Counted from the stretch's first letter, positions 40,583 through 50,204 are shown. The stretch: DNA of 64,000 nucleotides from Hydrogenimonas cancrithermarum (GCF_030296055.1 NZ_AP027370.1:620001-684000), one strand, 5' to 3'. The notes: generated by a model not told the origin, from the letters alone. Translations and numbers: made by a program.

Positions 40583-41308
40583 TCACTTTAAAAACCGTGC
40601 GATCCTCTCCTCCAACTCTGCAGCCGCTTCACCCGCCTTTTTTCGAATATACGTTTCGAAATATTCGTCGATATAACGCTCATGCGACCCGAACATCGTC
40701 ACATACATCTCCCGGTTGGGATTGACGAGGATGGAGTTGGCGAACTCGGTAGCGATGGAGACGATGTCGATCACCTGGCCGCTGGTACCGATGGCGACAA
40801 AGAGATCACTCTCGTCGATCGCCTTTTGAATGAAGCGGTAGGCAGGGGCCGGCTCGCCGAACATTACGACATTGTGACGCACGTTTCGGCCGCCACACGA
40901 GGGGCAGCTCTCGTCCTCTCTCTGGGCACGGAAGCCGATATCCCAGACATGGCCGCACGCTTCACACCGCAGATCGCGCAACGTTCCGTGCAGATGGATG
41001 ACGTTTTCGCATCCGGCACGCTCCAAAAGATCGTCGACATTCTGGGTCAGATTCCAAATTTGTCCCGGAAAACGCTTCTCGAGCCTGGCAAGGGCGAAAT
41101 GCGCGGGGTTGGGTTTTTTGTCAGCCAGATCCTTACGACGGTCGTTGTAAAACTGTGTCACGAGCTTCCGGTCTTCCTCCCATCCCTGTACGGAGCAGAC
41201 TTTCATCACGTCATACTCCTCCCACAGGCCGTCATTGTCGCGAAAAGTCCTTATGCCGCTTTCGGCACTCAGCCCCGCCCCGCTTAGAATCATCGCTTTC
41301 TTCATCAT
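40583..41308 (-). CDS. cobB: NAD-dependent protein deacylase (sirtuin, CobB type)
   Basis: A 241-residue sirtuin. The NAD-binding GAGLSAESGIRTFRDNDGLW is near residue 11, TQNVDDLLERAG at ~95, catalytic His in VIHLHGTLRDL (~115), and the zinc site is CEAC (~125) plus CPSC (~145). A Tyr/Arg pair in QFYNDRRKDL resembles the class III pocket that favours succinyl or malonyl lysine. It removes acyl groups from lysines using NAD. It lies 31 nt after a CopD-like membrane gene. Confidence 0.93.
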   Translation of the reverse strand: MMKKAMILSGAGLSAESGIRTFRDNDGLWEEYDVMKVCSVQGWEEDRKLVTQFYNDRRKDLADKKPNPAHFALARLEKRFPGQIWNLTQNVDDLLERAGCENVIHLHGTLRDLRCEACGHVWDIGFRAQREDESCPSCGGRNVRHNVVMFGEPAPAYRFIQKAIDESDLFVAIGTSGQVIDIVSIATEFANSILVNPNREMYVTMFGSHERYIDEYFETYIRKKAGEAAAELEERIARFLK

Positions 41309-41339
41309 TTTCTACCTGCGCACCCATCTCTTGAACACA

Positions 41340-41759
41340 TTACACCGCCCACATTATTTGAGAAAGGATGATAATGATGACGACCAGCGTAAAAGGAAAG
41401 TAGTGGCTTTTGAAAAGCCACGGGTCGATTTTGAAAATCTTCTGGTTGAAACCGCGAATACCGAGCCACAACCCCAAAAATGCCTTGATCAGCAGTACCA
41501 TCTGCATATGGTTCAATCCATCCTCTCCGACATGGCCGAATACGTGTGGAAACATGTAGATGCCGGTACCGACGACGACAAAGAGCGCATACGGCACGAC
41601 CTTGCGTACATGTGCCATGATCGCCTCTCGGCACTTCGCGCCATCTTCGGCCGGAAGGGATTTTTGCATCTTCTGCAAAAAGAGAATGTCGACAAACAGA
41701 AAACCGCCGTAAACGAAAGCGGCCAGGAGGTGAACGGTATGTATCAAAGTGAACATCAT
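41340..41759 (-). CDS. small membrane protein, CopD/cytochrome-b561-like
   Basis: A 139-residue membrane protein with four hydrophobic helices (~2-25, ~50-72, ~82-100, ~118-138). It carries conserved-looking histidines in the first and second helices (LIHTVHLLAAFVYGG, FPHVFGHVG) that could bind heme or copper, as in CopD-like proteins. I am not sure of the family. It has AAGGA upstream of the ATG. Nearest neighbours are the sirtuin (same strand, downstream) and a divergent Cys-rich small gene. Confidence 0.6.
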   Translation of the reverse strand: MMFTLIHTVHLLAAFVYGGFLFVDILFLQKMQKSLPAEDGAKCREAIMAHVRKVVPYALFVVVGTGIYMFPHVFGHVGEDGLNHMQMVLLIKAFLGLWLGIRGFNQKIFKIDPWLFKSHYFPFTLVVIIIILSQIMWAV

Positions 41760-41814
41760 AATACTAATTCCTTATGAAAAGTTGCTATAATTGCGCAAAA
41801 ACTTGGAGGTTATT

Positions 41815-41973
41815 ATGCCAAAAGTACCTGAAGATGTCGGATGCCGAAACGAAGAGTGTGTCAAAAAAGATGAGTGCAAACGCCAGGAGATCGCGAAAAA
41901 CGGGACAGCCCGCGAAGTCAGAAGTTTCGGCGGAACCCCTGAAAAAGGGTGCGGCAAGTTTATCCAGAAATAA
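41815..41973 (+). CDS. small cysteine-containing protein
   Basis: A 52-residue protein: MPKVPEDVGCRNEECVKKDE, then CKRQEIA and, near the end, EKGCGKFIQK. The four cysteines (~10, 15, 22, 48) could bind a metal. A strong SD (TTGGAGG, 5 nt before the ATG) supports translation; an in-frame ATG eight codons upstream lacks one. It converges on trpB 12 nt away. Unknown function; I recognise no named family. Confidence 0.6.
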   Translation: MPKVPEDVGCRNEECVKKDECKRQEIAKNGTAREVRSFGGTPEKGCGKFIQK

Positions 41974-41985
41974 TACCGGAAGCCG

Positions 41986-43206
41986 CTACGCCTCCGGTCT
42001 CCACTCCCTCACGCCAAACGTATCCACCACATAGTCGATATCTTTGTCGCCCCGCCCCGAAAGATTGACCAAAATCGCATCGTGCGGCACATCTTTGGCC
42101 AGTTTCATCGCATAGGCGATCGCGTGCGAACTTTCCAGTGCAGGAATGATCCCTTCGTACTGGCTGATCGCATAGAAAGCATCGACCGTCTCCTCGTCCG
42201 TCGCACTACGGACATGGACGCGGCCGATATCGTGCAAGTAGGCGTGTTCGGGGCCGACCCCCGGATAGTCCAGCCCGCTGGCGATCGAGTGGACCGGCGC
42301 CGGATCCCCCGCCTCGGTCTGCAGAAGAATCGATTTGAAGCCGTGAAGAACACCCTCTTTGCCATACTCCAGCGTCGCCGCATGGTCGCCGAGGCGCGTC
42401 CCTTTGCCCAGTGGCTCGACGGCGTAGAGTTCGACCGGATCGTCGATGAAACCGCTGAAAATCCCCATCGCATTGGAGCCGCCGCCGACACAGGCGACGA
42501 CATGGTCGGGAAGCTCGCCCGTCATCTCTTCGAACTGCTCACGCGCCTCGAGGCCGACAACACTCTGAAAGTCGCGTACCATCAGAGGAAACGGATGCGG
42601 TCCGACCACCGAACCGATGGCGTACATCGCCGTATCGAGCTGGCCGAGATAGGCTTCGAACGCCGAATCGACCGCCTCTTTCAGCGTTCGCAATCCATGG
42701 GTCGCCGGAACGACCTTGGCTCCAAGGATTTTCATCCGTACGACATTCGGGTGCTCTTTTTCGATGTCGACCTCTCCCATATGGATCTCGCACTCGAGTC
42801 CGAAATAGGCACACGCCGTCGCCAGCGCCACGCCATGCTGCCCCGCACCGGTTTCGGCAATGAGCTTGGTTTTTCCCATGCTCTTCGCTAGCAGCGCTTC
42901 TGCCATGCAGTGGTTGAGTTTGTGCGCGCCGGTATGGTTCAGATCTTCACGCTTGAAGTAGAGCTGCGCCCCGCCGATCGCGTCGCTGAGGCGCTTGGCA
43001 TGGTAGACGGGTGTCGGACGTCCCTGATAATGTTTCCGGATACGGCGAAGTTCGGAGAGAAACTCATGCGATTTGCGCAGTTTCAAATAGGCTTCGGTAA
43101 TGCGTTCGAACTCTTCGACAAGCTGCGGCGGCAGAAAGGCACCGCCATATTCGCCGAAATAACCTTTTTCGTCGGGCTGGGTTTTAAGATAGGCATGCTT
43201 CATCAT
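41986..43206 (-). CDS. trpB: tryptophan synthase beta chain, divergent stand-alone copy
   Basis: A 406-residue PLP enzyme with the TrpB landmarks: [13 protein letters not shown] near the start, the PLP lysine in [20 protein letters not shown] (~90), the catalytic Glu in [14 protein letters not shown] (~115) and the phosphate cup GGGSNAMG (~235). It is clearly TrpB but diverges from the usual trpAB copy ([29 protein letters not shown]), and no trpA or other trp gene is nearby. It joins indole and serine; a salvage role or another substrate is possible. AGGAG precedes two adjacent ATG codons; the second (43203) is better spaced. Confidence 0.88.
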   Translation of the reverse strand: MMKHAYLKTQPDEKGYFGEYGGAFLPPQLVEEFERITEAYLKLRKSHEFLSELRRIRKHYQGRPTPVYHAKRLSDAIGGAQLYFKREDLNHTGAHKLNHCMAEALLAKSMGKTKLIAETGAGQHGVALATACAYFGLECEIHMGEVDIEKEHPNVVRMKILGAKVVPATHGLRTLKEAVDSAFEAYLGQLDTAMYAIGSVVGPHPFPLMVRDFQSVVGLEAREQFEEMTGELPDHVVACVGGGSNAMGIFSGFIDDPVELYAVEPLGKGTRLGDHAATLEYGKEGVLHGFKSILLQTEAGDPAPVHSIASGLDYPGVGPEHAYLHDIGRVHVRSATDEETVDAFYAISQYEGIIPALESSHAIAYAMKLAKDVPHDAILVNLSGRGDKDIDYVVDTFGVREWRPEA

Positions 43207-43301
43207 AGACTCCTGAAAAAAGTATTGCCCAGTTTATAACGAAGTGGTTTAAGGGTTTGTTAGACACGAAGCGGATTTTGCCGCTCCGATGAAGAGAGCG
43301 G

Positions 43302-43511
43302 TTAGATCAGACCGAGTTCGGCGAAGACCGGTTTGAGTTCGGCAAATTTTTCGATAAGTGCTTCGATAAGCGTTCCGAAGGCTTTGTCCTCTTCGTACCA
43401 CTCTTCGATGTGTGCCAATGCATTACTCTTCTGTTCTTCCGTCAGCTTGTCGGAATTTCGAATCGCCTCTTTGAGAGATTCGAGTTTTTCGTGATCTTTA
43501 TGATGCGGCAT
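43302..43511 (-). CDS. small helical protein of unknown function
   Basis: A 69-residue acidic, all-helical protein: MPHHKDHEKLESLKEAIRNS, KLTEEQKSNALAHIEEWYEE, then an amphipathic stretch IEALIEKFAELKPVFAELGL. The ATG has AAAGGAG just upstream. It stands alone between trpB and the monoheme cytochrome gene. I do not recognise the family; the regular heptads suggest a helical bundle. Confidence 0.6.
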   Translation of the reverse strand: MPHHKDHEKLESLKEAIRNSDKLTEEQKSNALAHIEEWYEEDKAFGTLIEALIEKFAELKPVFAELGLI

Positions 43512-43550
43512 AAATACTCCTTTTTCTTTTAATCATAACGCTTTTTAGGT

Positions 43551-43889
43551 TCAACTTCCCTTTTTCACCATCCACTTTTTAAACGGCTGCAGCGAATCGA
43601 TGAAGTCCGCGACATCGTCCATTTCGTCTCCAGTCAGCGGCAGTGTCGGCATCGCGTTGGCATTGTAGCCGAATTTTCTGTACTGTCGGTCCGGACTCTC
43701 GATATAATCCACGATTTCCTCTTTTGTGCGTGTATAGGAGACGAGGTTGAAATCCCTGCCGAGCCCGCCGGTCATGCGAATACTGTGGCACTGTGCACAA
43801 TTGGCTTCATACACCTTTTTCCCCCGTTCGATATCGGCGGACAAAAGTGTGGCATAAAGTATTGTCATTGCAAAAACGATCTGTTTCAT
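43551..43889 (-). CDS. monoheme class I cytochrome c
   Basis: A 112-residue secreted cytochrome: signal peptide (KQIVFAMTILYATLLSA), heme site NCAQCHSI (~residue 30), a Met ligand candidate in NANAMPTLPLTGDEMDD (~80) and the closing helix VADFIDSL. It is a small soluble electron carrier of the periplasm. The ATG at 43889 follows GGAG with 6-nt spacing; the longer reading adds a polar extension before the signal peptide. It lies just downstream of feoB on the same strand. Confidence 0.9.
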   Translation of the reverse strand: MKQIVFAMTILYATLLSADIERGKKVYEANCAQCHSIRMTGGLGRDFNLVSYTRTKEEIVDYIESPDRQYRKFGYNANAMPTLPLTGDEMDDVADFIDSLQPFKKWMVKKGS

Positions 43890-43952
43890 AGGTGACTCCG
43901 AATCTTTTTCCGGAATCATATTTAAATCGGACAAATTTTGTCTTGATTAGAA

Positions 43953-46085
43953 TCAAGTCAAAAAGATGCTCCCAACTTGGTAGATCAAGACGCTGGCACC
44001 GTACGCTAGAAGCGGTAGAAAAAGAATCTCGAAAAGTGCCGGTTTCCATCCGAACTCCTCTTTGATCGCGGCGATGGTCGAGACGCACGGAATGTAGAGC
44101 AGAACGAAGACCATGTAGCTATAGGCAGCCAAGGGCCCGTCGAACTGGCTTTTCAGCCGGGCCTGAAGTGTACCGGGTGCAGGCATATCCTCCCCACTGT
44201 CGCCGCCAAGAAAAAAGAGGCTTCCAACCGATGCGATCAGTGCATCTTTCAGTGCCGCCGCCTGCCGTTTCGTATCTTCCCACAGATCACGAGGAGGTGG
44301 TTCCCTCCGGACCGACTCGACCCCGTAGATCGTTCCCAGCGATCCGATTACCACCTCTTTGGCGAGCGTTCCGGGAATCAGTGCCGCCACCGGCTCCCAG
44401 TGCCCACCGAAACCTGCCGGCTCGAAAAGCGGTGTGACGATTTTGGCCCCTTTGGCGAGATAGGAGTCGTGAATATCCGCATCCGGCGGAAGATGGATGA
44501 CGCCCCACAAAATGATGGACGCGGCGACGATGACGGTCCCCGCACGCACGATGAAATCTTTCAACCTCGGCCACATCAATACCCAAATCGCCCTGAACGT
44601 CGGCATATGGTAGGCAGGAAGCTCCAGAAAGAAGGGCTTCTCTCCGCTTTTTGGCAGTATCCGGTTCGCGACCCAGGCGATAAGAAGTGCGATGACGACA
44701 CCGAGAATATAGAGGGAGATGATGATCTCCGCCCGGTTCTCTTCGAAAAAGAGTGCCGTGAAGAGGACATAGATCGGCAGTCTCGCGCTGCAGCTCATCA
44801 GAGGAATCGTCAAAACGGTAATGATACGCTCCCTAAGACTCGTCATCGTGCGGGTGGCGTAGATCGCTGGAACGTTGCAGCCGAATCCCATGATCATCGC
44901 GATGAAGGCATTGCCCTTGATCCCAAGCGAGCGAGCGAGCCGATCGAGAAGAAAACTGACACGCGCCATGTAGCCGCTCTCCTCCAGAAGCGCCATGAAA
45001 AAGTAGAGAAAAAAGAGCAGCGGAAGAAACGAGAGTACCAGCCCGACGCCGTTGACGACGCCGTCGACGAGCAGCGAATCGAACCAGGGGGGCAGATGGA
45101 CACCCAAAAGCGCGTGCAGATGGGGCACAGTGTAGGACTCGAAAAAATCTCCCGTCCACTCCACCAGCGGCGCACTGGCATCGAAGGTGATTCTGAAAAG
45201 AAGATAGAGGATCACGAAGAGAATCGGGAACGAATAGAACCTGTGCAGAACCACCGCGTCGATACGTTCGCTGAGTACGGCCCTGTCGACCACGGGCTTT
45301 GTCAAAACCTCTTCGAGGATTCTGTCGATCACTTCGTAACGGGAACGGGTGATGATCGTTCTGATCGGAAGGTTCATATGACACTCCAGCCGTTCTCTCG
45401 CACCTTCTGCGAAACGGAGAATCTCTTCGGCACACGCTTTTTGTGCCAATTCGACGGCGAAGGCATCGTTTTCGATCAGTTTGATGGCGAAGAGCCGTTT
45501 CGGATAGGGAAACACTCCGGCCTGTTCGATTTTTCGCATCAAAAACGCGACCTCTTTTTCGATATGCTCCTGGAGAGGCTGAATCCGGGGCCTTCTCCCC
45601 TCTCTGATCGTTTCGACCGCCCGTGCGATCACCTCTTTGGCCCCCAGGCCGGCCGAGGCGACGGTGGGCACGGCGTAGGTCCCCAAAATCTCCTCCAGCC
45701 GTTTCAGATCGAGCGTATAGCCATGCCGCGTGAAGTCGTCGAACATATTGAGTGCGAGAACCATCGGTTTTTGCATATCGATCAGTTCGAGCGTGAGATA
45801 GAGGTTTCTGCGAAGATTGGTCGTCTCGATGACATCGACAATCCCGTCCGGCGACTCGTACGCGAGCACGTTTCGGGTGATCTTCTCTTCCAGGGAATAG
45901 GGGCTCAGCGTGTAGGCACCCGGCAGATCGACGAGCGAAACGGATTCACCTTCGTATCGGAATGTCGCCTCTTTTTTCTCGACCGTCACGCCGGGCCAGT
46001 TACCGACCTCCAGGTCGCTTCCGGCGATAGCGTTGATCAAGGCCGTTTTTCCCGTATTCGGATTGCCCACGAATGCGATTCTCAC
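43953..46085 (-). CDS. feoB: ferrous iron transporter FeoB
   Basis: A 710-residue protein with an N-terminal G domain: G1 GNPNTGKTALINAI (~7-20), G2 around VTVEKKEA, and G3 DLPGAYTLSPYSLEE (~55). A helical GDI region follows, and two Gate domains with about ten membrane helices contain GFGCNVPAIYATRTM (~400) and the CSARLPIYVLF motif. It imports Fe2+ across the inner membrane. It starts at GTG (46085), overlapping the feoA stop (GTGA). It is complete and typical in length. Confidence 0.96.
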   Translation of the reverse strand: MRIAFVGNPNTGKTALINAIAGSDLEVGNWPGVTVEKKEATFRYEGESVSLVDLPGAYTLSPYSLEEKITRNVLAYESPDGIVDVIETTNLRRNLYLTLELIDMQKPMVLALNMFDDFTRHGYTLDLKRLEEILGTYAVPTVASAGLGAKEVIARAVETIREGRRPRIQPLQEHIEKEVAFLMRKIEQAGVFPYPKRLFAIKLIENDAFAVELAQKACAEEILRFAEGARERLECHMNLPIRTIITRSRYEVIDRILEEVLTKPVVDRAVLSERIDAVVLHRFYSFPILFVILYLLFRITFDASAPLVEWTGDFFESYTVPHLHALLGVHLPPWFDSLLVDGVVNGVGLVLSFLPLLFFLYFFMALLEESGYMARVSFLLDRLARSLGIKGNAFIAMIMGFGCNVPAIYATRTMTSLRERIITVLTIPLMSCSARLPIYVLFTALFFEENRAEIIISLYILGVVIALLIAWVANRILPKSGEKPFFLELPAYHMPTFRAIWVLMWPRLKDFIVRAGTVIVAASIILWGVIHLPPDADIHDSYLAKGAKIVTPLFEPAGFGGHWEPVAALIPGTLAKEVVIGSLGTIYGVESVRREPPPRDLWEDTKRQAAALKDALIASVGSLFFLGGDSGEDMPAPGTLQARLKSQFDGPLAAYSYMVFVLLYIPCVSTIAAIKEEFGWKPALFEILFLPLLAYGASVLIYQVGSIFLT

Positions 46086-46342
46086 ACGCTTCCCTTCCCT
46101 TCCTCTCTATGTATCCGAGAAATCGGTTCCACATCGATCTTTCGGGCATCCTCTTCGCGTAAAGCGATCTTTTCATTCCCGAAACGCAACTCCAGCGGGT
46201 CGCCGAGCGGTGCCCTGCGCAGAAGCTGCACCGTCTCGCCACAGAGCAGCCCAAGCTCCATCAGCCGGTCTTTTAGTTCACCAAGGTCGCCGATCGCTTT
46301 GACGATCGCCTTCTGTCCGGGTTGGAGATCCGCCAATCTCAT
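46082..46342 (-). CDS. feoA: ferrous iron transport accessory protein FeoA
   Basis: An 86-residue SH3-like protein starting MRLADLQPGQKAIVKAIGDL. It has LKDRLMELGLLCGETVQLLR, the canonical FeoA core, and LGDPLELRFGNEKIALREED near the end. FeoA binds the FeoB complex. It overlaps feoB by 4 nt. A 72-nt gap separates it from the GshB-like gene upstream on the same strand, with no clear promoter in it. Confidence 0.93.
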   Translation of the reverse strand: MRLADLQPGQKAIVKAIGDLGELKDRLMELGLLCGETVQLLRRAPLGDPLELRFGNEKIALREEDARKIDVEPISRIHREEGKGSV

Positions 46343-46414
46343 CGTTTACCACCTTGCCGTACGTGAATGGAAGCGAAAACGACCGGGACTTTCCACAGAG
46401 CCACTCAAAGAGTT

Positions 46415-47458
46415 CTACAGTGTGTTCATTTCAATATTGTCGAAATTTCGACGGTAGTATTGCATATAGAGAACCTTCTTTTCGAGCGCTTCTATGACCG
46501 TCTGGCTAAAATCCACATCTTTGAAAAGATGGGCGTGATGCAGCCCTCCGGGACTGAATACATTGATCTCGAGTAGCTTGTCGCCAACGATGTCGAGCCC
46601 CACCAGAAACATGCCGTCCTGGACAAGTTTCGGACGGACGATCTCCGCGATCCTCAACATTTCATCGGTCACCTCCACCGCTGCCGCCCGCCCACCGGCA
46701 TGGATATTCGACCGGATATCCTTTTCGGCGGGAATTCTCCTGAAAGCGCAATAGCGTCCATTCGACTGCAAAGGGGCCCCGTTCATCAGAAACAAGCGTA
46801 CATCACCGTTGAGGGCTTCCGGCAGAAACGCTTCGGCGATGGCATACCCGTCGCGAAAGACGGCATCGGCCATCTGGTGAAGGTTGGCCGCATCGGTAGG
46901 TTGCACGAAAAAGACATTGCGCCCTGCCGAACCCATCAGCGGTTTGATAATGATGTTGCGGTCGTGCGCTTCGTAAAAACGCTCGATCTCGGACACATTT
47001 CTTGCGATCACCTTTTCGACACGTACCTCTTTCGGAAAATGTTGAAAATACATCTTGTTGATCGCTTTTGAAAGCCCGTCCGGATCGTTGAGAACGATCA
47101 CACCATGCCGCAGTGCAGTGCGTCCGAAGACGATCGCCGCATGCTGGGCCCATGAGGATTGAATATCCTGGGCCGGATCGTTGCGAAGCATCAAAATATC
47201 GAGATCATCTACCGTGATCCGTTTCTGTATTGCATCATCCGCACAGAGCGCCCCGTAATAACTCTTCTGATCCGAATAGTTTCCGGTTTCGACACTTCTG
47301 GCATGGGCATGAACCATCTCATCACAGTTGTAGACGAAATCACCCACACCCATCAGCCAGACTTCATGGCCCATCTTCGTCGCCGTCAATGCCAGCTGGA
47401 TCGTGGAGCTAGGCAAGGGCTCGTGAAGAAGGTCGTTAATGACAAATCCGATTTTCAT
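46415..47458 (-). CDS. glutathione-synthetase-like ATP-grasp ligase
   Basis: A 347-residue protein with the GshB layout: N-terminal Rossmann part MKIGFVINDLLHEPLPSSTI with LMLRNDPAQD (~90), ATP-grasp loop IIIKPLMGSAGRNVFFVQ (~170), and SNIHAGGRAAAVEVT with the metal/ATP site VGLDIVGDKLLEINVFSPGG (~295). GshB joins gamma-glutamylcysteine and glycine. Here no gshA is nearby, and the gene is the last of a cluster with a QEGLA peptidase and formylglutamate amidohydrolase, so another amide-forming reaction is likely. The ATG overlaps the stop of the QEGLA gene (ATGA). Confidence 0.85.
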   Translation of the reverse strand: MKIGFVINDLLHEPLPSSTIQLALTATKMGHEVWLMGVGDFVYNCDEMVHAHARSVETGNYSDQKSYYGALCADDAIQKRITVDDLDILMLRNDPAQDIQSSWAQHAAIVFGRTALRHGVIVLNDPDGLSKAINKMYFQHFPKEVRVEKVIARNVSEIERFYEAHDRNIIIKPLMGSAGRNVFFVQPTDAANLHQMADAVFRDGYAIAEAFLPEALNGDVRLFLMNGAPLQSNGRYCAFRRIPAEKDIRSNIHAGGRAAAVEVTDEMLRIAEIVRPKLVQDGMFLVGLDIVGDKLLEINVFSPGGLHHAHLFKDVDFSQTVIEALEKKVLYMQYYRRNFDNIEMNTL

Positions 47459-49362
47459 ATGTATCCTTTTTCGATCAAATCCAGAATACTCAGTCTCTTA
47501 TTCCGTATCTCTTCAAGTCTCGCTTTTGCGGACTTTTCGTCAAGCCAGCGCGGCCAGAGCGGCGGTTTTTTCAAAATCTCTCTCCACTGTAGCTCTTCGA
47601 TCAGAGGGATGTGTTCGGCCGCGATCTTCCCGACAAACAGAGGCTCCAACGCACCGCCATCGTGCAGATAGTCGAACAGTCCGACCAACCCGCGCAGATA
47701 GACCGCATCTTTCGTCAGCCCGCCCCCTCTGAAGACACGTGTCGTGATCGTGAAGGCGCTCTTCTCGCCAAATCGGTAGCGTTCATGCAGCTGCCGAAAC
47801 GTCTCCTCGAAAGAGCTTCCTTCACAAAGCATATGCACGGCGACCACCCGTGCCGCCAGAATTCTTAGGCGCGCTTTGCTGATACCTCCGCTGAGATATT
47901 CGGAGAGAACGGCAATCCCCTCCTGCATCTCGTCATAACCGCTGAGCCCCGTATGGAGCTGTTTGAAAGGCTGAGCGAGGCCGTTCGTGTAGGTCAGGAT
48001 ATGGGTGCCGATCTCGTGATGAAGCAGTGCTTCGACTCTCTTTTTGGGAAAATGTGCCCATTTGGAGATGAAGAAGTCTCCACCGGAGACCATCGCACCG
48101 GAGACGATATCTTCACGAATCTGCACAGAAGAACGCATCGACGGATAGAACGTTTTGTAGTATGCGATCTCGTCATTCGCATACTCGGCAAACGTTTCGG
48201 CATCCACGGTATCTGTTTCGGCATCGGCTTCGAGATTCCGCTGTTCATGGGGAAGATGTTCGAGCATCGTTTCCGCTGTTTCAAGCAGCGCGCTTTCGAC
48301 CTTTCCGTAGGCGGGAATGCTTCCATAGAGAAAATTCGGTGTGTCGCGGTCTGAAAGCATCGTCAATTTACGATCGAGCTCTTCACGCTTCTGGCAGAAA
48401 AGCTCCATCAGTGTCGGATCTTCGATCTTTCCGATGGGAATGTCGTAGAGCGCACGTTTCATCTGCGGAATGTCGAAGGGCCTGGGCCGGTAGAGGAAAT
48501 GGGGCGTTCCCGTATATCCTTTCGCTTTGAAGCTCTCCCATGCCTCCTCCGTATTGACAGGGGTGACCTGCAGAAGAAAGTCGAACGCATCGTCGATTTC
48601 GGCCAAGGCGTTGTCCACATCCCAAACGACTTTCGTGACAAGCCGCCGTCCCATCATTGCATAGTGGGTGGGACAGCTACCGGTCAATGCCACGGAAAAG
48701 CGGTAAAAGGCGTTTTTAAGCGCTTTCGCAACCCCCTTTCGGATTCCTTCGAGTTCGATAGGATAGAGTGTCTCGCCCGTCTCGTCCTGATAGGCGGGTG
48801 CGACGCCGAGTCCGAGGAGATAGGTATTGCAGCGTTGCAATACATCTTTTTCCAAAAGCGGAGGAAGCGCTGCGGGGGCGACGCTTTCACAACGCGCAAT
48901 CTGCACATGGGCGCGAAGCCGGTGAAGCGTGACCCTTTTCAGCCAGTTCCGAAGTGTTTCGACGGTGGAAAGGAGTTCCTCCGGCTGATCCGAACAAATC
49001 CTGAACGCCGGTGACCGCTTCGTTTTTGTTTCATCGCAAAAGGCTTCGTACGGCAGCGTCCAGAGCTCGACGATCAAAAAATGTCCAAAGATTTTCGACA
49101 TGGTTTCGGCAACGGCTTCGAGCAAGGAGGTGACATTCTCGCCTCCCAAAACCGTCAGATAGGAAGCCTCGCCATAGACGAGACGTTCGGTACCCACATC
49201 CGCCTTCTCTTTCGGCTTTCGGTAGACGCAAAGAAATGGAAGCTGCCGGTCGATATGAATTCGACCGCCGCCGGGAAGTTTTTTTCTGACAGCCCGATTG
49301 GCCTGAAGATCCGCCGTTACACTCTCGATGAAATCTTGACCGATTTCCGCCGGTCCGTTCAT
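47455..49362 (-). CDS. DUF1704/QEGLA-motif zinc carboxypeptidase
   Basis: A 635-residue protein. The C-terminal half holds the DUF1704 metallopeptidase core: HHEIGTHILTYTNG (~445, an HExxxH zinc motif), then SGYDEMQEGIAVLSEYLSG (~475), the QEGLA-type motif that supplies a further zinc ligand. Bacterial members are annotated as flavohemoglobin expression modulators; eukaryotic relatives remove C-terminal tyrosine from tubulin. The N-terminal 300 residues are helical and less conserved. Substrate unknown. ATG at 49362 is chosen because it overlaps the upstream stop (ATGA) and a longer reading lies inside the neighbour. Confidence 0.88.
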   Translation of the reverse strand: MNGPAEIGQDFIESVTADLQANRAVRKKLPGGGRIHIDRQLPFLCVYRKPKEKADVGTERLVYGEASYLTVLGGENVTSLLEAVAETMSKIFGHFLIVELWTLPYEAFCDETKTKRSPAFRICSDQPEELLSTVETLRNWLKRVTLHRLRAHVQIARCESVAPAALPPLLEKDVLQRCNTYLLGLGVAPAYQDETGETLYPIELEGIRKGVAKALKNAFYRFSVALTGSCPTHYAMMGRRLVTKVVWDVDNALAEIDDAFDFLLQVTPVNTEEAWESFKAKGYTGTPHFLYRPRPFDIPQMKRALYDIPIGKIEDPTLMELFCQKREELDRKLTMLSDRDTPNFLYGSIPAYGKVESALLETAETMLEHLPHEQRNLEADAETDTVDAETFAEYANDEIAYYKTFYPSMRSSVQIREDIVSGAMVSGGDFFISKWAHFPKKRVEALLHHEIGTHILTYTNGLAQPFKQLHTGLSGYDEMQEGIAVLSEYLSGGISKARLRILAARVVAVHMLCEGSSFEETFRQLHERYRFGEKSAFTITTRVFRGGGLTKDAVYLRGLVGLFDYLHDGGALEPLFVGKIAAEHIPLIEELQWREILKKPPLWPRWLDEKSAKARLEEIRNKRLSILDLIEKGYI

Positions 49363-50204
49363 AGCTTCACCCCCATCTTTTTCAATGAGGACTCGATACC
49401 CGGCATGGCGGACTTCAGAAGGGTATGGATTTTTTCGACCTGCAGAAGATCGATATGCCCGCTCCACTCATCCATGAAAATTTTTTTGATTTCGATCGAA
49501 AGTACACATCCCGACTCTTTGAAATTGCGGTGAATCCATTCGGCCATATAGCCTCCCTGGAACTTGACGTTTTCACGCACATCCAGCGTTCGGCCGAAAT
49601 AGTCGAACCTCTGCAAATCGCTCATAAACGTTTCGATGAGCGGTTCCCAGAGCGTCCGGTCTGAAAGCGTTGCGGTTCCGACATTGATATCGGGATTCAT
49701 CCGCGGATCTTCCGGTGGGGCATCGGGCCCCTTCCGCCGATGGTTGTAGCTGTGCAGATCCAGAACGACGAAAAATCCATGTCTCTCTTTCAGCTCCGAC
49801 AAAAATTCGTAAAGCTCTTCGTAAAAGAGATCGTAGAGCCCCAATGCATGCGCGATCATCTTGTCGTTCGGCAGGCACTTCCACACATCGAGCCCCCATG
49901 CATCCTCGGGCTTCAGATAGACCGCCTTCTCCCGGGGCCTGTTCAGATCGACAAGAAAACGGGAAGCCGAAACCGTCAGGCGGTTGTCCGCGATCGACGT
50001 CATACGATAGGTACACGGATCCTCCTCACGAAGCCGCGTCGCTTCGTCGATCGCGATAAATGCGGCGACTTCTTCCGATAAATCGTGCCCGTCATGAATC
50101 GCGGCCGCGACGATCGGGCCTTCTGCCCGGCATATCGTCCACTGCCGCCGGCTCATCGAAAATTTCCGGGCAATCGACTCCGGATCGCAAATCGGCTTAT
50201 CCAT
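49359..50204 (-). CDS. N-formylglutamate amidohydrolase family protein
   Basis: A 281-residue member of the FGase family, a zinc hydrolase fold. Visible are IVAAAIHDGHDLSEEVAAFI (~residue 30), a DLHSYNHRRKGP motif (~145) and a GGYMAEWIHR segment (~225). FGases cleave N-formyl or N-acyl glutamate in histidine breakdown, but no hut genes are here. The gene lies between a pseudo-ArsC gene and the QEGLA peptidase with 1- and 4-nt overlaps. ATG at 50204 (TGATG overlap) has AGGAGG just upstream. Confidence 0.87.
   Translation of the reverse strand: MDKPICDPESIARKFSMSRRQWTICRAEGPIVAAAIHDGHDLSEEVAAFIAIDEATRLREEDPCTYRMTSIADNRLTVSASRFLVDLNRPREKAVYLKPEDAWGLDVWKCLPNDKMIAHALGLYDLFYEELYEFLSELKERHGFFVVLDLHSYNHRRKGPDAPPEDPRMNPDINVGTATLSDRTLWEPLIETFMSDLQRFDYFGRTLDVRENVKFQGGYMAEWIHRNFKESGCVLSIEIKKIFMDEWSGHIDLLQVEKIHTLLKSAMPGIESSLKKMGVKL

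Noticed and set aside
44400-46457. Long open frame on the strand opposite feoB/feoA
   Set aside because: It mirrors the codon pattern of well-conserved feoB and feoA, shows no recognisable domain and is an antisense shadow.
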